Part shown: piece after piece, positions 17,688 through 26,389 of the stretch
How the letters are laid out: each line of letters opens with the position of its first letter
How positions within the stretch are numbered: the stretch's first letter is position 1
Origin: an uncultured Chloroflexus sp.
GTDB lineage: Bacteria; Chloroflexota; Chloroflexia; Chloroflexales; Chloroflexaceae
Assembly: GCF_937951745.1 (NCBI RefSeq)
Contig: NZ_CALFBQ010000018.1
Location: 62,001-126,000, forward strand
Length of the DNA: 64,000 bases
Direction of reading: 5' to 3'
Position numbers and translations under genes: made by a program
The notes under the pieces: model-generated
What the model saw: the letters and a program-made list of their open reading frames with translations, nothing else
The model's database searches: none
Told to the model about the DNA's origin: nothing

Positions 17688-17860
17688 CGCTGATCCTTGT
17701 CGCTGCCGAGATGCGTTACGCTGCCTGCGTGATATGACGTTCAGAAAAAGAGACGGGATGCAATGAGGTTCAGGTAACGAGGCCTACCCTCTTGCAACTT
17801 GCCCGACCCTCCCAAAGCGCGTTTCATAGTGGATAGCCGCAACGGTTGGGGCGCATCTAG

Positions 17861-17889
17861 TTGCAAATCATGGTAATCTGTGCTATCAC
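17861..17889 (+). promoter_or_regulatory. Promoter candidate for the FHA-ABC transporter gene
   Basis: TTGCAA (17861-17866) and TATCAC (17884-17889) have a 17-bp spacer and lie 45 bp upstream of the GTG start at 17934. Confidence 0.5.
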
Positions 17890-17933
17890 AAGATCGGTTC
17901 GAACGCCTCGCATTATAGCATAGGAGCCGTCCT

Positions 17934-20525
17934 GTGGCGATTGCCCAGCCGCCGTTGTGCCCGTTTTGCCAAGCCCCGCTGGCCCGCGCTGACGCTCGCT
18001 TCTGCCCGTCGTGCGGGAGGTCGTTGCCCGCGTCAGCGGCTTATACACCAGCGACAATTATCGCTGCCGGCAGTGCGGTGTTGCATATCAGCGAACCTAG
18101 CGTCGAACGTGATGTGGTCTTAGGCGCGCAACCGGTTACGCTTGGGCGCGCCCCGGATAATGATCTAGTCTTGCAGTCGCGTTTTGTCAGTGCTCGCCAT
18201 GCCCGGATTGAGCCGGATGGTCAAGGCCACCGGATTGTTGATGTGGGCAGCCGCAATGGTCTGCTCTTTGCTGGCCAGCGTGTCACCGAGCGCGTGTTGG
18301 CCGATGGCGATGTGATCCGGATTGGCGATCCGGCGACCGGCAATTTTGTCTCATTGACCTACCGCAATGCGGCGTTAGCAACGGCGGATGCGCTGCGTGC
18401 GGCTCCGACCCAATTTCCGCTCGATCCTAACGATCCAGAAATAACCATTGGCCGGGTGGGATGTGACATCATTCTCGATAATCCGCAAGTGTCGCGCTTT
18501 CATGCCCAGCTTGATCGCACTCCCGGCGGCGTTGTTCTGCGCGATATGGGCAGCACCAATGGCACGTTTGTCAATGGCCAGCGCGTGATGACGCCAGTGT
18601 CGCTCAAGGCCGGTGATGTGATCCAGATCGGTGCGTTCAAGCTTGTGTACAACGTTACCAGTCTTGATCGCTACGATCAACAAGGGGTATTGCGCATTGA
18701 TGCGCGCAATCTGTCGCGGGTCGTTACCCGTAACGGTGTGCAGCGGGTGATTCTCAACGATGTCTCGCTCTCGATTGCGCCGCGCGAATTTGTCGCGATT
18801 GTCGGCGGTTCCGGTACCGGCAAAAGTACTCTGATGAAAGCGCTCTGCGGTTATGCTCCCGCCGAGCGGGGGCAGGTACTGGTCAATGGCGATGATTTTT
18901 ACCGCAATTTTGCGGCTTATCAGGCGGTATTAGGTTACGTGCCGCAAGACGATATTCTCCATCGGGTGTTGCCGGTGCAGCGGGCCTTGGAATATGCCGC
19001 ACGGCTGCGGTTGCCGGCGGACACTGCCGATAGCGAGGTGAAGACGCGGATCGAGCGCGTGCTCGACGATGTGGAAATGGCGCCGCACCGTGACAAGCCG
19101 ATTGAGGCGCTATCGGGCGGCCAGCGCAAGCGGGTGAGCATTGGCGCGGAGCTGCTTGCTGACCCTAGCCTCTTCTTCCTTGATGAGCCGACCAGTGGCC
19201 TCGATCCCGGTCTCGAAAAGAAGATGATGTATACTCTGCGCCGATTGGCCGACAGTGGGCGCACGGTGGTGCTGGTAACGCACGCTACCGCCAATATCAC
19301 GCAGTGCGACCACGTGATTTTTATGGCTGGCAACGGGCGCATGGTCTTCTTTGGCCCGCCGGCTGAGGCGCTGCGCTTCTTTCAAATTACCAGCGGCGAT
19401 TTTGCTGATATCTACACCAAGATCGAGGGAGTGGCCGCTGCCGATCATCCAGTGGTGCAACAAGATCTGCGGGCTGAATATGAGGGGTGGCGAGCGGCCC
19501 ATCCGGCAGCGCAGACGCCGCCTAGTTTGGCCGAATTATGGGAGATCCGCTATCGTCATTCGCCGTTGTACCAGCAATATGTCGCCAACCGGCTGGCGAC
19601 AACGCCAAGCGGGCCGCCGGTGCAGAGCAACGCTACCGTGCAGTCGCCGCAGCGCGTGTCGGCGTGGCGGCAGTTTGTCTTGCTCACCCGGCGCTATTTT
19701 GACCTGATGCTGCAAGATCGGCGGAACCTACTAATCTTGTTGCTGCAAGCGCCTATCATTGCGTTGCTGCTGCTGTTGGTGGCGCGCAGCGATGCGCTGA
19801 CTGGTGTGCAGGCCCAAGACCTCATCCAGCGCGGTGAGGCCAAGAAGCTGCTTTTTATGCTGGCAACGGTGAGTGTCTGGTTTGGTATCATTAACGCGGC
19901 GCGCGAAATTACGAAAGAACAAGCCGTGTACCGGCGTGAACGGTTGGTGAATCTGCGTATCGGTCCGTACCTCCTCTCGAAAGTGACGGTGCTGAGCGCG
20001 CTGGTATTGGTGCAGACGATCGTCTTGCTCGGCATGGTGTTGCTGAAAGTGGCATTGCCGGGTGAGGCCGGCATTCTGTTGCCGCCGCTCATTGAAACGT
20101 TTCTCACGCTGGTCTTGTCTTCCAGCGCGGGTATGGCGCTGGGATTAGCTATTAGTGCGGCCTCGGCGACGCCTGATCGGGCGATTAGTCTGGTGCCGTT
20201 TGCGCTAATCCCCCAGATTTTGTTTGCCGGCCTCATCTTCACGATCGAAGGGCTAGCTACCCCGCTCTCGTGGTTGACGATCAGCCGTTGGGCGATGGAT
20301 GCGCTGGGCGCGAGCCTAGATCTTAATCAGTTGTGTAATTTGCCGAATACGGATGATCAGGGTAGTATTCCGTCCGGTTGCACACCGGCTTTTCTCGAAA
20401 CGGAAGCCGCGTTCAGCCACGATCCAGTGCATCTGGTCGGGCGCTGGTTGGCCTTGATCGGGTATGCGATCGGTTGTTTGGCGATTGCAGCATGGGTGCT
20501 GCGCCGTCGTGATCGGATGGTATAA
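17934..20525 (+). CDS. Zinc ribbon-FHA-FHA-ABC transporter fusion (ABCG-like half transporter)
   Basis: 863 aa with a GTG start; TAGGAG is 8 nt upstream. Order of parts: zinc ribbon (CPFCQAPLARADARFCPSCG), FHA1 (LGRAPDNDLVL, SARHARI, SRNGL), FHA2 (IGRVGCDIIL, SRFHAQL, STNGTFVNG), ABC ATPase (GGSGTGKSTLMKAL, signature LSGGQRKRVSIGAELL, Walker B LFFLDEPTSGLDPG), then an ABC2-type membrane domain with about six helices from residue 590. Binding of phosphothreonine by FHA may gate transport. It is divergent from the operon holding a kinase and two phosphatases, and the zinc ribbon resembles theirs, so it is a likely target or effector. The cargo is unknown. Confidence 0.92.
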   Translation: MAIAQPPLCPFCQAPLARADARFCPSCGRSLPASAAYTPATIIAAGSAVLHISEPSVERDVVLGAQPVTLGRAPDNDLVLQSRFVSARHARIEPDGQGHRIVDVGSRNGLLFAGQRVTERVLADGDVIRIGDPATGNFVSLTYRNAALATADALRAAPTQFPLDPNDPEITIGRVGCDIILDNPQVSRFHAQLDRTPGGVVLRDMGSTNGTFVNGQRVMTPVSLKAGDVIQIGAFKLVYNVTSLDRYDQQGVLRIDARNLSRVVTRNGVQRVILNDVSLSIAPREFVAIVGGSGTGKSTLMKALCGYAPAERGQVLVNGDDFYRNFAAYQAVLGYVPQDDILHRVLPVQRALEYAARLRLPADTADSEVKTRIERVLDDVEMAPHRDKPIEALSGGQRKRVSIGAELLADPSLFFLDEPTSGLDPGLEKKMMYTLRRLADSGRTVVLVTHATANITQCDHVIFMAGNGRMVFFGPPAEALRFFQITSGDFADIYTKIEGVAAADHPVVQQDLRAEYEGWRAAHPAAQTPPSLAELWEIRYRHSPLYQQYVANRLATTPSGPPVQSNATVQSPQRVSAWRQFVLLTRRYFDLMLQDRRNLLILLLQAPIIALLLLLVARSDALTGVQAQDLIQRGEAKKLLFMLATVSVWFGIINAAREITKEQAVYRRERLVNLRIGPYLLSKVTVLSALVLVQTIVLLGMVLLKVALPGEAGILLPPLIETFLTLVLSSSAGMALGLAISAASATPDRAISLVPFALIPQILFAGLIFTIEGLATPLSWLTISRWAMDALGASLDLNQLCNLPNTDDQGSIPSGCTPAFLETEAAFSHDPVHLVGRWLALIGYAIGCLAIAAWVLRRRDRMV

Positions 20526-20636
20526 TTATCCATCGCATGAACTAATACGTCATTTACATTAATGAAACCTGTGCATTTTTTGCGTCATCCTGCTTTAATA
20601 TCGTCTAAACCTTTGCTATTACCCCTGTGCAACACC

Positions 20637-20681
20637 TTGACGTAAGGCTACCGTTGGCGTATAATCACAATTGACAAATTG
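20637..20681 (+). promoter_or_regulatory. Promoter with palindromic operator upstream of the XRE-cupin gene
   Basis: TTGACG (20637-20642), 17-bp spacer, TATAAT (20660-20665). The palindrome CAATT-GACA-AATTG (20668-20681) sits exactly over the expected start site, as would suit repression by the XRE protein encoded 76 bp downstream. Confidence 0.7.
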
Positions 20682-20756
20682 AAACAGTTGAGATCATGGC
20701 AACCGTAGAGCGCGCCGGTTGTGTGCGCTTACTTTTGTATTATTTCGAGATAGTGT

Positions 20757-21302
20757 ATGTCACTCGGACAAAAGATCGGGCGATTGCGTCAGGAGCGTGG
20801 TCTGACGCTGCAAGAGGTGTCTGAAGGATCGGGGTTGACCCCATCATTCCTCAGCCGCCTCGAACGTGATAAAGTCAATATTTCGGTGGCTAATCTGCGC
20901 AAACTGGCGCAGTTTTTCAGCGTGCAGATGACCCATTTCTTCGAGGGTGAAGATAATCAGCAAGTTGGTCAGATCGTGCGGCCTGCCGATCGGGTGCGCT
21001 TGTCGCTTGATGATGCGCCGGTGCAAGTCTTTTCATTGCTGCCACCTAATAGCGATCTTGATGCGCGCTTGATCGAGGCCTATCCCGGTAGCAGCCAGCA
21101 GGGTTTCTCATCGCGGGGCAGCCAGATGGTATATGTGCTGGCCGGCAATGTGCGGTATACTTTAGGTGAAGAGCAATATGACCTCGCCGCTGGCGATACG
21201 CTCTTCTTTCGTGATGATACGGCCTATAGCTGGACAAATACCGGCAATTCGATCGCAACGATGTTGACGGTCAGTACGTTGAACCCACGTGATGAACGCT
21301 GA
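20757..21302 (+). CDS. XRE-family regulator with C-terminal cupin domain
   Basis: 181 aa. The helix-turn-helix covers residues 4-60 (IGRLRQERGLTLQEVSEGSG, LTPSFLSRLERDKVNISV). A linker leads to a cupin (about 105-178: QMVYVLAGNVRYTLGEEQYDLAAGDTLFF). This is the PuuR/SutR type in which the cupin binds a small effector. A strong promoter with a palindrome at its start site lies upstream, suggesting autoregulation. The downstream AI-2E-type permease starts 40 bp later and may be co-regulated. The effector cannot be told from sequence. Confidence 0.92.
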   Translation: MSLGQKIGRLRQERGLTLQEVSEGSGLTPSFLSRLERDKVNISVANLRKLAQFFSVQMTHFFEGEDNQQVGQIVRPADRVRLSLDDAPVQVFSLLPPNSDLDARLIEAYPGSSQQGFSSRGSQMVYVLAGNVRYTLGEEQYDLAAGDTLFFRDDTAYSWTNTGNSIATMLTVSTLNPRDER

Positions 21303-21342
21303 TGCTCGATCGATGCCAAGCCGGTAGTGTTGTAGAGGTTGC

Positions 21343-22605
21343 ATGAACTTCTTCACCCCTGAACGGATCCGTCTTGGTGCGCGCTGGCTGTTAGTCGCTG
21401 GTTCGCTCTATCTCATTAGTTGGCTCGTGAGCAACGCCGCCTCGGCGATTACACCGTTTATTTTTGGTGGGGTGCTCGCTTATCTCTTCTTGCCGTTAGT
21501 GAATTGTTTTGAGCGGTGGCTGCCGCGCTGGCTGGCAATTCTGTCGGTCTATGTGGTTATCTTCGGCGTTATTGTCGCTGCGATTGCGTTTGTGGTGCCG
21601 CCGCTCATTGCCCAGATCGCCGAATTGATCCGCGCGTTGCCGGATATTGCGACGATTCAGCGCGAAGCCAACCGGCTGATTGATGAGTACGAACAGTTGC
21701 TGGCTAGCTTGCCGCCACCCGTGCAGGCGGAAGTGCAGAATGCCATTGCCTCAGCCACTGCTGAGGGGTTGAGCACGCTGCGGGCTAATTTCGTGGGCTA
21801 CTTGCAAGGAATTGGCCAGTTTTTGATCAATAGCGTGCTCTCGGTCTTCAATACTGTGACCTTCCTGCTTGGCTTCTTTCTTGTCCCGTTTTGGCTTTTC
21901 TATGTCTTGATGGATGCCCGCGCCGGGCGCGAGTATTTCAACAACTTGATCCACCCGCGCTTGCGAGCTGATGTGTGGGCGATGCTCTCGATCATCAATC
22001 ACGACCTCAGCGGCTACCTACGCGGCCAGTTGATCCTTGGCACCTCGGTCGGTCTCGCCTCGTGGATTGGGCTTACGGCACTCAACATGGCGGGAATGAA
22101 GATTCCGTATACTGTTCTGTTGGCCGTCGTTGCTGGTATCACCGAGTTGGTGCCAGTGATCGGCCCGATTATCGGCGCGATTCCGGCGATCTTGCTGGGG
22201 TTGGCTGATTCGCCGACCACCGCGCTGGCGGTGACGATCCTCTACATCGCGATCCAGCAGCTTGAAAATCATATTCTGGTGCCGCGCATCATTGGCGAGA
22301 GCGTCGGTGTGCATCCGGCCATCCTGATGGTGGTGTTGGTCGTTTGCTCGCAGGTCTTTGGTCTGCTGGGCGCTATTCTCTCGGCTCCGCTCAGCGCGAT
22401 GGCGCGCGATCTGTTCTTGTATCTGTATGGGCGGCTCAGCGACCCGCCGAGCCCGGCCGGTGTGTTGCCGGCCCGTTTGCGTCCGGTGGCGGCGTTGGCT
22501 GAAGTGATAGCTGAAACTGCTCTGTCGACAGATCAACCGGCTCAAGACGCCCCCCGCTCGCCTCTAGCTGACGAGGTATCTGTCGAGCGATCAAGCAGCG
22601 ATTGA
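21343..22605 (+). CDS. AI-2E family (PerM/UPF0118) transporter
   Basis: 420 aa, about eight transmembrane helices. Typical family signs are PFIFGGVLAYLFLPLVN near the N-terminus, a soluble amphipathic stretch (about 90-170), and the C-terminal PVIGPIIGAIPAILLGL plus GESVGVHPAILMVVLVV and LGAILSAPLSAMARDL. Members export varied small molecules, autoinducers or Na+ in exchange for protons; the substrate is not predictable. The gene follows the XRE-cupin regulator by 40 bp on the same strand. The last 50 residues are polar and probably disordered. Confidence 0.9.
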   Translation: MNFFTPERIRLGARWLLVAGSLYLISWLVSNAASAITPFIFGGVLAYLFLPLVNCFERWLPRWLAILSVYVVIFGVIVAAIAFVVPPLIAQIAELIRALPDIATIQREANRLIDEYEQLLASLPPPVQAEVQNAIASATAEGLSTLRANFVGYLQGIGQFLINSVLSVFNTVTFLLGFFLVPFWLFYVLMDARAGREYFNNLIHPRLRADVWAMLSIINHDLSGYLRGQLILGTSVGLASWIGLTALNMAGMKIPYTVLLAVVAGITELVPVIGPIIGAIPAILLGLADSPTTALAVTILYIAIQQLENHILVPRIIGESVGVHPAILMVVLVVCSQVFGLLGAILSAPLSAMARDLFLYLYGRLSDPPSPAGVLPARLRPVAALAEVIAETALSTDQPAQDAPRSPLADEVSVERSSSD

Positions 22606-22676
22606 TGCGCGTGCCGTCGATCACGCTCTGCTTGCGTTTGCTGCGAGTGTTGGCGGGGTATCGGTTCGGCATAAAT

Positions 22677-22704
22677 GAGCGACAGGCAATGGCGCCTGTC
22701 ACTC
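22677..22704. terminator. Bidirectional hairpin between convergent genes
   Basis: GAGCGACAGGC and GCCTGTCACTC flank a 6-nt loop, 10 of 11 positions pairing. It lies between the ends of the AI-2E permease (+) and the HD protein (-). It lacks a long T-run. Confidence 0.5.
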
Positions 22705-22736
22705 GTTGTATGAGCCGGTTGGTAGCGGGGCAATTG

Positions 22737-23303
22737 CTAATGTACCTGCGGTGTTTGGCCGCTCAAGCGCCAACGCGACAAACTGGTGCGCCCAAGCCGG
22801 CGCCATAACGAACTGATCAGCCGGCGGCGACGACGGCGAGCGTAACGGGCAGCGTAGAAGGGGTCACTCTGGCAAAGCTGTCGGCGCACGCGCAGGCTGT
22901 GCCCCGATAAAAGGCCACTAACAAATGCCCCTAGATCGGCGAGTGATGCCAGTTTATCCGCCACCGCTAATACCCAGCCTTCCCGTGTGGTTGGACGCGG
23001 CCCGAAGGGGTACATATGGCTAATGATCGCGGCAGAAACCTCGGCTGGCTCACCGAGTTCGGCAGCAACTCGTGCGGCGATTGCGCCGTGCGTGGTCAGC
23101 GTGCCATACCGTGAGTCAAGATCATGGAGGAGGGCGGCGCGCGCGCACGTCACCTGATCGGCACCAAAAAAAGGCGCTAGATAATATGAAAAGTGAACCG
23201 AGCGGAGCAGATGATCATGCTTGGGAACACTGTGGTGCATGTGGTGGCGTGTCTCAACAACCCGTGGGTGGTGTAGTAGATCTGCGATTGTCTCCCAGTA
23301 CAT
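22737..23303 (-). CDS. HD-domain hydrolase
   Basis: 188 aa; GGAGAAGGGG lies just before the ATG. Metal-binding residues fit the HD superfamily: a His in the HHMHHSVPKHDHLLRSVHFSY stretch, His-Asp in AALLHDLDSRYG, a further His in AAIISHMYPFG, and Asp in VLAVADKLASL. HD proteins of this length are often phosphohydrolases acting on nucleotides or cyclic nucleotides. The C-terminal 45 residues are strongly Arg-rich. It is divergent from the SDR gene. The specific substrate is unknown. Confidence 0.82.
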   Translation of the reverse strand: MYWETIADLLHHPRVVETRHHMHHSVPKHDHLLRSVHFSYYLAPFFGADQVTCARAALLHDLDSRYGTLTTHGAIAARVAAELGEPAEVSAAIISHMYPFGPRPTTREGWVLAVADKLASLADLGAFVSGLLSGHSLRVRRQLCQSDPFYAARYARRRRRRLISSLWRRLGRTSLSRWRLSGQTPQVH

Positions 23304-23440
23304 TGCGCCCCTTCTCCTGATGTCGTCATGCCTGTTAAGTTATACCACTTCTTGTTCGCCAACGCAATGGTAGCGCAATGATTCTACCACGGCATTACCA
23401 TCCTGTTCTGCTGAAAAGGTCTATATTTCAGATATTCCTC

Positions 23441-23453
23441 AGGTATAATACCT
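23441..23453 (+). promoter_or_regulatory. -10 box embedded in a palindrome upstream of the SDR gene
   Basis: AGGTATAATACCT is a perfect 13-bp palindrome (odd centre) that contains TATAAT at 23444-23449. No good -35 was found 17 bp upstream, which suggests an activator-dependent or repressor-controlled promoter. Confidence 0.45.
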
Positions 23454-23493
23454 ATGGAGCCGTTGTGATGTGGTGATGATCGGAGAAGACACT

Positions 23494-24213
23494 ATGAAAT
23501 TGAAAGGGCGCGTTGTCATTATTACCGGCGCTTCGAGCGGGGTGGGTTACGCGGCTGCTCGTCTCTTCGCGCGCGAAGGTGCAACCGTGATCGCTGCTGC
23601 CCGGCGGCGTGATCGGCTCGAACATCTGGTCAGTATGATTACGACCGAAGGCTACAATGCCTTCGCCATTCCCACCGATATTACGGTGCCAGCGCAGGTG
23701 CAGTATCTCGTTGACTCGACCGTGCAGATGTTAGGCCGGATCGATATCGTCCTCAATTGCGCTGGCAATGTCGAGAAGATCGCTCCGCTTGAGCAGTTTA
23801 CCGATGCCGAATGGCAGGCGGTGATGGATGTTAATCTGAACGGCGTGTTCTACCTGATGCGAGCAGTCGCGCCGTATATGAAGCGCCAGCGTAGTGGGAC
23901 GATCGTGAATCTCGGTTCACGGGTCGGCAAAATTGGGGTTGCGAATATCGCACCCTTCTGTGCGGCGAAGTTCGCCCTGTCGGGCTTGTCGCAGGCACTA
24001 GCCCAAGAGTTGCGCCCGTACAATGTCTTCGTCACCACTGTCTTCTCTGGCATGATCGACGCTGATATTGCCCCGCTCAACCCGGCCGAAGAATTACGCA
24101 AACGTTTGATGACGGTCGATGATGTGGCGCAGGCGCTGCTGTGGGTCTGCACCTTGCCGCCAAGTCTGCGAGTTGATGAATTACCCATTATGCCGCGCAC
24201 TGTCGATCTGTAA
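23494..24213 (+). CDS. Short-chain dehydrogenase/reductase with Tyr-to-Phe change in the catalytic motif
   Basis: 239 aa from MKLKGRVVIITGASSGVG (GGAGAAG upstream); the ORF track adds eight codons. The NAD(P)-binding TGASSGVG motif, NCAGNV and the catalytic Ser region NLGSRVGK are present. The position that should hold the YxxxK tyrosine reads FCAAKFALSGL, with codon TTC, so Tyr is replaced by Phe while Lys remains. In classical SDRs this tyrosine is the acid/base, so the protein may be catalytically weak, use another mechanism or bind nucleotide only. The next gene (methyltransferase) starts 17 bp downstream and is probably in the same operon. Confidence 0.88.
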   Translation: MKLKGRVVIITGASSGVGYAAARLFAREGATVIAAARRRDRLEHLVSMITTEGYNAFAIPTDITVPAQVQYLVDSTVQMLGRIDIVLNCAGNVEKIAPLEQFTDAEWQAVMDVNLNGVFYLMRAVAPYMKRQRSGTIVNLGSRVGKIGVANIAPFCAAKFALSGLSQALAQELRPYNVFVTTVFSGMIDADIAPLNPAEELRKRLMTVDDVAQALLWVCTLPPSLRVDELPIMPRTVDL

Positions 24214-24230
24214 TTGCGTCGGGAGCTGCT

Positions 24231-25046
24231 ATGGCCGAACAGGCGTCGCGTGAGTGGTGGGAAGAGCTGCTGCAAGTCTATGAGTTTGCCCACTATCGCC
24301 AGTATGCCGATGAGTTGACCCGCCGCGAAGTCGATTTTCTGATCGATGCCCTTGGGTTGCAAGGAGTTGAGACGATTCTCGATGTGGCTTGCGGCGGTGG
24401 GCGCCATAGCTTGGCATTGGCGGCGCGCGGGTGGACGGTCACCGGCCTTGATGCTGCGGCGCCGGTGATCGACCATGCCCGTGCGGTTGCCGCCGAACGT
24501 GGGTTGAACGTGGAGTTTGTCACCGGCGATATGCGGGATTTGCCGTACCGCGAGCGGTTTGATGTGGTGCTACTCATGAATAGCAGTCTTGGCTTTTTCG
24601 ACGATGCCACGAACCAAGCGGTGCTCAACGGCATTGCCCGCGCGCTCGTGTATGGCGGCAAGCTGGTGGTGCAGTGCCTGAATCCGTACCAGATTAGCCG
24701 TTATCTGCACGATTTTCGCAGTGGTTGGTATCCGATCGGCAGTGGGTTTGTCTTGCGTGAGGCGCGTTTTGATCCGCGGCGCGCGACGCTCGAAATCGAT
24801 TATCGCTATGTTGATGCCAGTCGCGGGATTGATGTCACCCATCCCGGTGATCAGATCCGGCTCTACGGCTTCCCTGAATTGACGGCAATGCTGCGCGCCG
24901 CTGGCCTTCGTCCCCTGAGCGTTTTTGGTGATGCGGCCTTGCCGCCGGTGCCCTTTGCGGAAGAGAGTATTTGGCAGGTGGTGATCGCAACTCGCGACCG
25001 GCCGGTCATGAGGGAGGCAGAGGATGCAGATCACGCTGATCGGTGA
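24231..25046 (+). CDS. Class I SAM-dependent methyltransferase
   Basis: 271 aa. Motif I ILDVACGGGRHSLALAARG binds SAM, followed by the acidic VTGLDAA, the VTGDMRDLPY motif and FDVVLLMNSSLGFF. The fold is the usual Rossmann-like methyltransferase of about 240 residues, with an extra beta-rich segment after residue 170 (ISRYLHDFRSGWYPIGSG). The substrate is not apparent. It lies between the SDR gene and a small ORF that overlaps its 3' end by 23 bp, so the three genes look translationally linked. Confidence 0.87.
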   Translation: MAEQASREWWEELLQVYEFAHYRQYADELTRREVDFLIDALGLQGVETILDVACGGGRHSLALAARGWTVTGLDAAAPVIDHARAVAAERGLNVEFVTGDMRDLPYRERFDVVLLMNSSLGFFDDATNQAVLNGIARALVYGGKLVVQCLNPYQISRYLHDFRSGWYPIGSGFVLREARFDPRRATLEIDYRYVDASRGIDVTHPGDQIRLYGFPELTAMLRAAGLRPLSVFGDAALPPVPFAEESIWQVVIATRDRPVMREAEDADHADR

Positions 25047-25347
25047 ATTTGAAGCGGCTTACCATCCTGAGGCGACGCCAGCGTTGATATTGCATCATCT
25101 CATTCGCGGGTATGATGCAGTTGTGCTCAATGCCGATGAGGTAGCGGTGTTGCGCGAATTGCTCGGCGCGGTGCAGAAGCGGATTCGCGAACTCGGCGGC
25201 TACCGGTTAATCCTTGGCGCCAGTGGTGATCTCACGTTTTACACCGCGACCGGTCAACGCAGCGCGTATCTGACTGCCGATCAGATGCGCCAATTGGCCC
25301 GCCTCATTGGTGCATCTCCGCCGCAGCCGGCTGAGGTTCACCAGTAG
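25024..25347 (+). CDS. Small hypothetical protein overlapping the methyltransferase gene
   Basis: 107 aa; the ATG at 25024 follows GAGGCAGAGG in the end of the methyltransferase gene. The sequence MQITLIGEFEAAYHPEATPA has no motif I recognise; it appears to be a small alpha/beta protein with a possible amphipathic helix (VAVLRELLGAVQKRIREL). Its stop overlaps the convergent sugar kinase gene by 10 bp. A role linked to the methyltransferase is inference from the overlap only. Confidence 0.7.
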   Translation: MQITLIGEFEAAYHPEATPALILHHLIRGYDAVVLNADEVAVLRELLGAVQKRIRELGGYRLILGASGDLTFYTATGQRSAYLTADQMRQLARLIGASPPQPAEVHQ

Positions 25348-26276
25348 CTGATCGCAACCTGAGGCAACAGCCCGTCAACAACTGCACGATTAATCGCGCC
25401 GGGCGCTAACGTTTGCGCGTCAGCGACGGCACAGGCGGTTGCGATCCGCAAGGCCTCAGCGAGCGATTCGCCGGTGCTTATCGCTGCCGCAAACCCGGCA
25501 AAGAACGAGTCGCCACACCCGATCGGATTATGGGCAGTGATGGGTGGCGGGATTGCGAGTACACCGCCCTCTTTGTCAATGCCCACTGCACCGTGTGCGC
25601 CAAGCGTCACTACGACTCTGCTGATACCTTGCCTGTACACATGTTCGACTGCGCGTTGCGCTATCGCTACATTGTCAATGCTCACGTCGAGCAATGAACC
25701 CAATTCTGCCCCGTTGACCTTTACCACATCCGGTTTGGCGGCAACTGCCGCCGCTAGCGCCGGGCCGCTAGTGTCAACCATCACTCGGCGACCGCACCGA
25801 TGCAAGACTTCAATCAGATAGCTAAGCACTGTAGGTGGCGGCCCCGGCGGTAGACTGCCGCAGATGAGATACCAAGCGGTAGGTATGGCCAAAATTCGAT
25901 CTACGTATTCGCGCCACTCGGATTCACTTACGCACGGTCCAACCTCATTAAGCACCGTTACTCGCTCGGTGGTTGGATCGATCAGCAATGTGCAGATACG
26001 GGTTTCGCCACCGATGGTCACCGTATGCATCGGCAGACCCTCTTGCGCGGCAAGCCATGCTACCTGCTGACCGGTTAAACCGCCAAGCGGTGCGCAAACC
26101 ACGGCATTGACCTCTATTGCTTGCGCTGCACGAGTGACGTTGAAGCCTTTGCCACCAGCAGCAACCTGAACGTCTGACACGCGCCGAATGGTACCGGGTT
26201 GTAGTTCCGGTACAATCAAGATCCGATCAAGTGCCGGATTAGGGGTAATAACACAGAGAGTTGATGGTTGAGGCAT
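25338..26276 (-). CDS. PfkB-family sugar phosphate kinase, 1-phosphofructokinase/tagatose-6-P kinase-like
   Basis: 312 aa. The N-terminus TPNPALDRILIVPELQPGTI and GGKGFNVTRAAQAI match the FruK/LacC branch, which phosphorylates fructose-1-phosphate or tagatose-6-phosphate. The C-terminal PfkB signature NPIGCGDSFFAGFAAAI carries the catalytic Asp; the usual GAGD is GCGD here. No phosphotransferase system gene or other fructose gene is adjacent, so FruK is not certain. A single gene with its own 5' region; the SulP gene ends downstream of a hairpin. Confidence 0.85.
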   Translation of the reverse strand: MPQPSTLCVITPNPALDRILIVPELQPGTIRRVSDVQVAAGGKGFNVTRAAQAIEVNAVVCAPLGGLTGQQVAWLAAQEGLPMHTVTIGGETRICTLLIDPTTERVTVLNEVGPCVSESEWREYVDRILAIPTAWYLICGSLPPGPPPTVLSYLIEVLHRCGRRVMVDTSGPALAAAVAAKPDVVKVNGAELGSLLDVSIDNVAIAQRAVEHVYRQGISRVVVTLGAHGAVGIDKEGGVLAIPPPITAHNPIGCGDSFFAGFAAAISTGESLAEALRIATACAVADAQTLAPGAINRAVVDGLLPQVAISYW

Positions 26277-26365
26277 ACCATGTTCACTTAGCGATGAGCA
26301 GCGTGTTCATCCAAAGAGCGTTTTCAGTAGTATACCAAAACCGTGTAAGAGGGCTAGTGGGGGTG

Positions 26366-26389
26366 ACCCGTCGGGGCTGCCCGACGGGT
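26366..26389. terminator. GC-rich hairpin downstream of the SulP gene
   Basis: ACCCGTCGGG, a GCTG loop and CCCGACGGGT form a perfect 10-bp stem. GTGACCCGTCGG recurs at 26432-26443. Placement between the sugar kinase start and the SulP stop suggests transcription termination for SulP; a U-run is missing. Confidence 0.55.

Noticed and set aside
17768-17933. GGTTCGAAC-like box suggesting a tRNA
   Set aside because: No cloverleaf could be drawn around it; it lies in a divergent promoter region.
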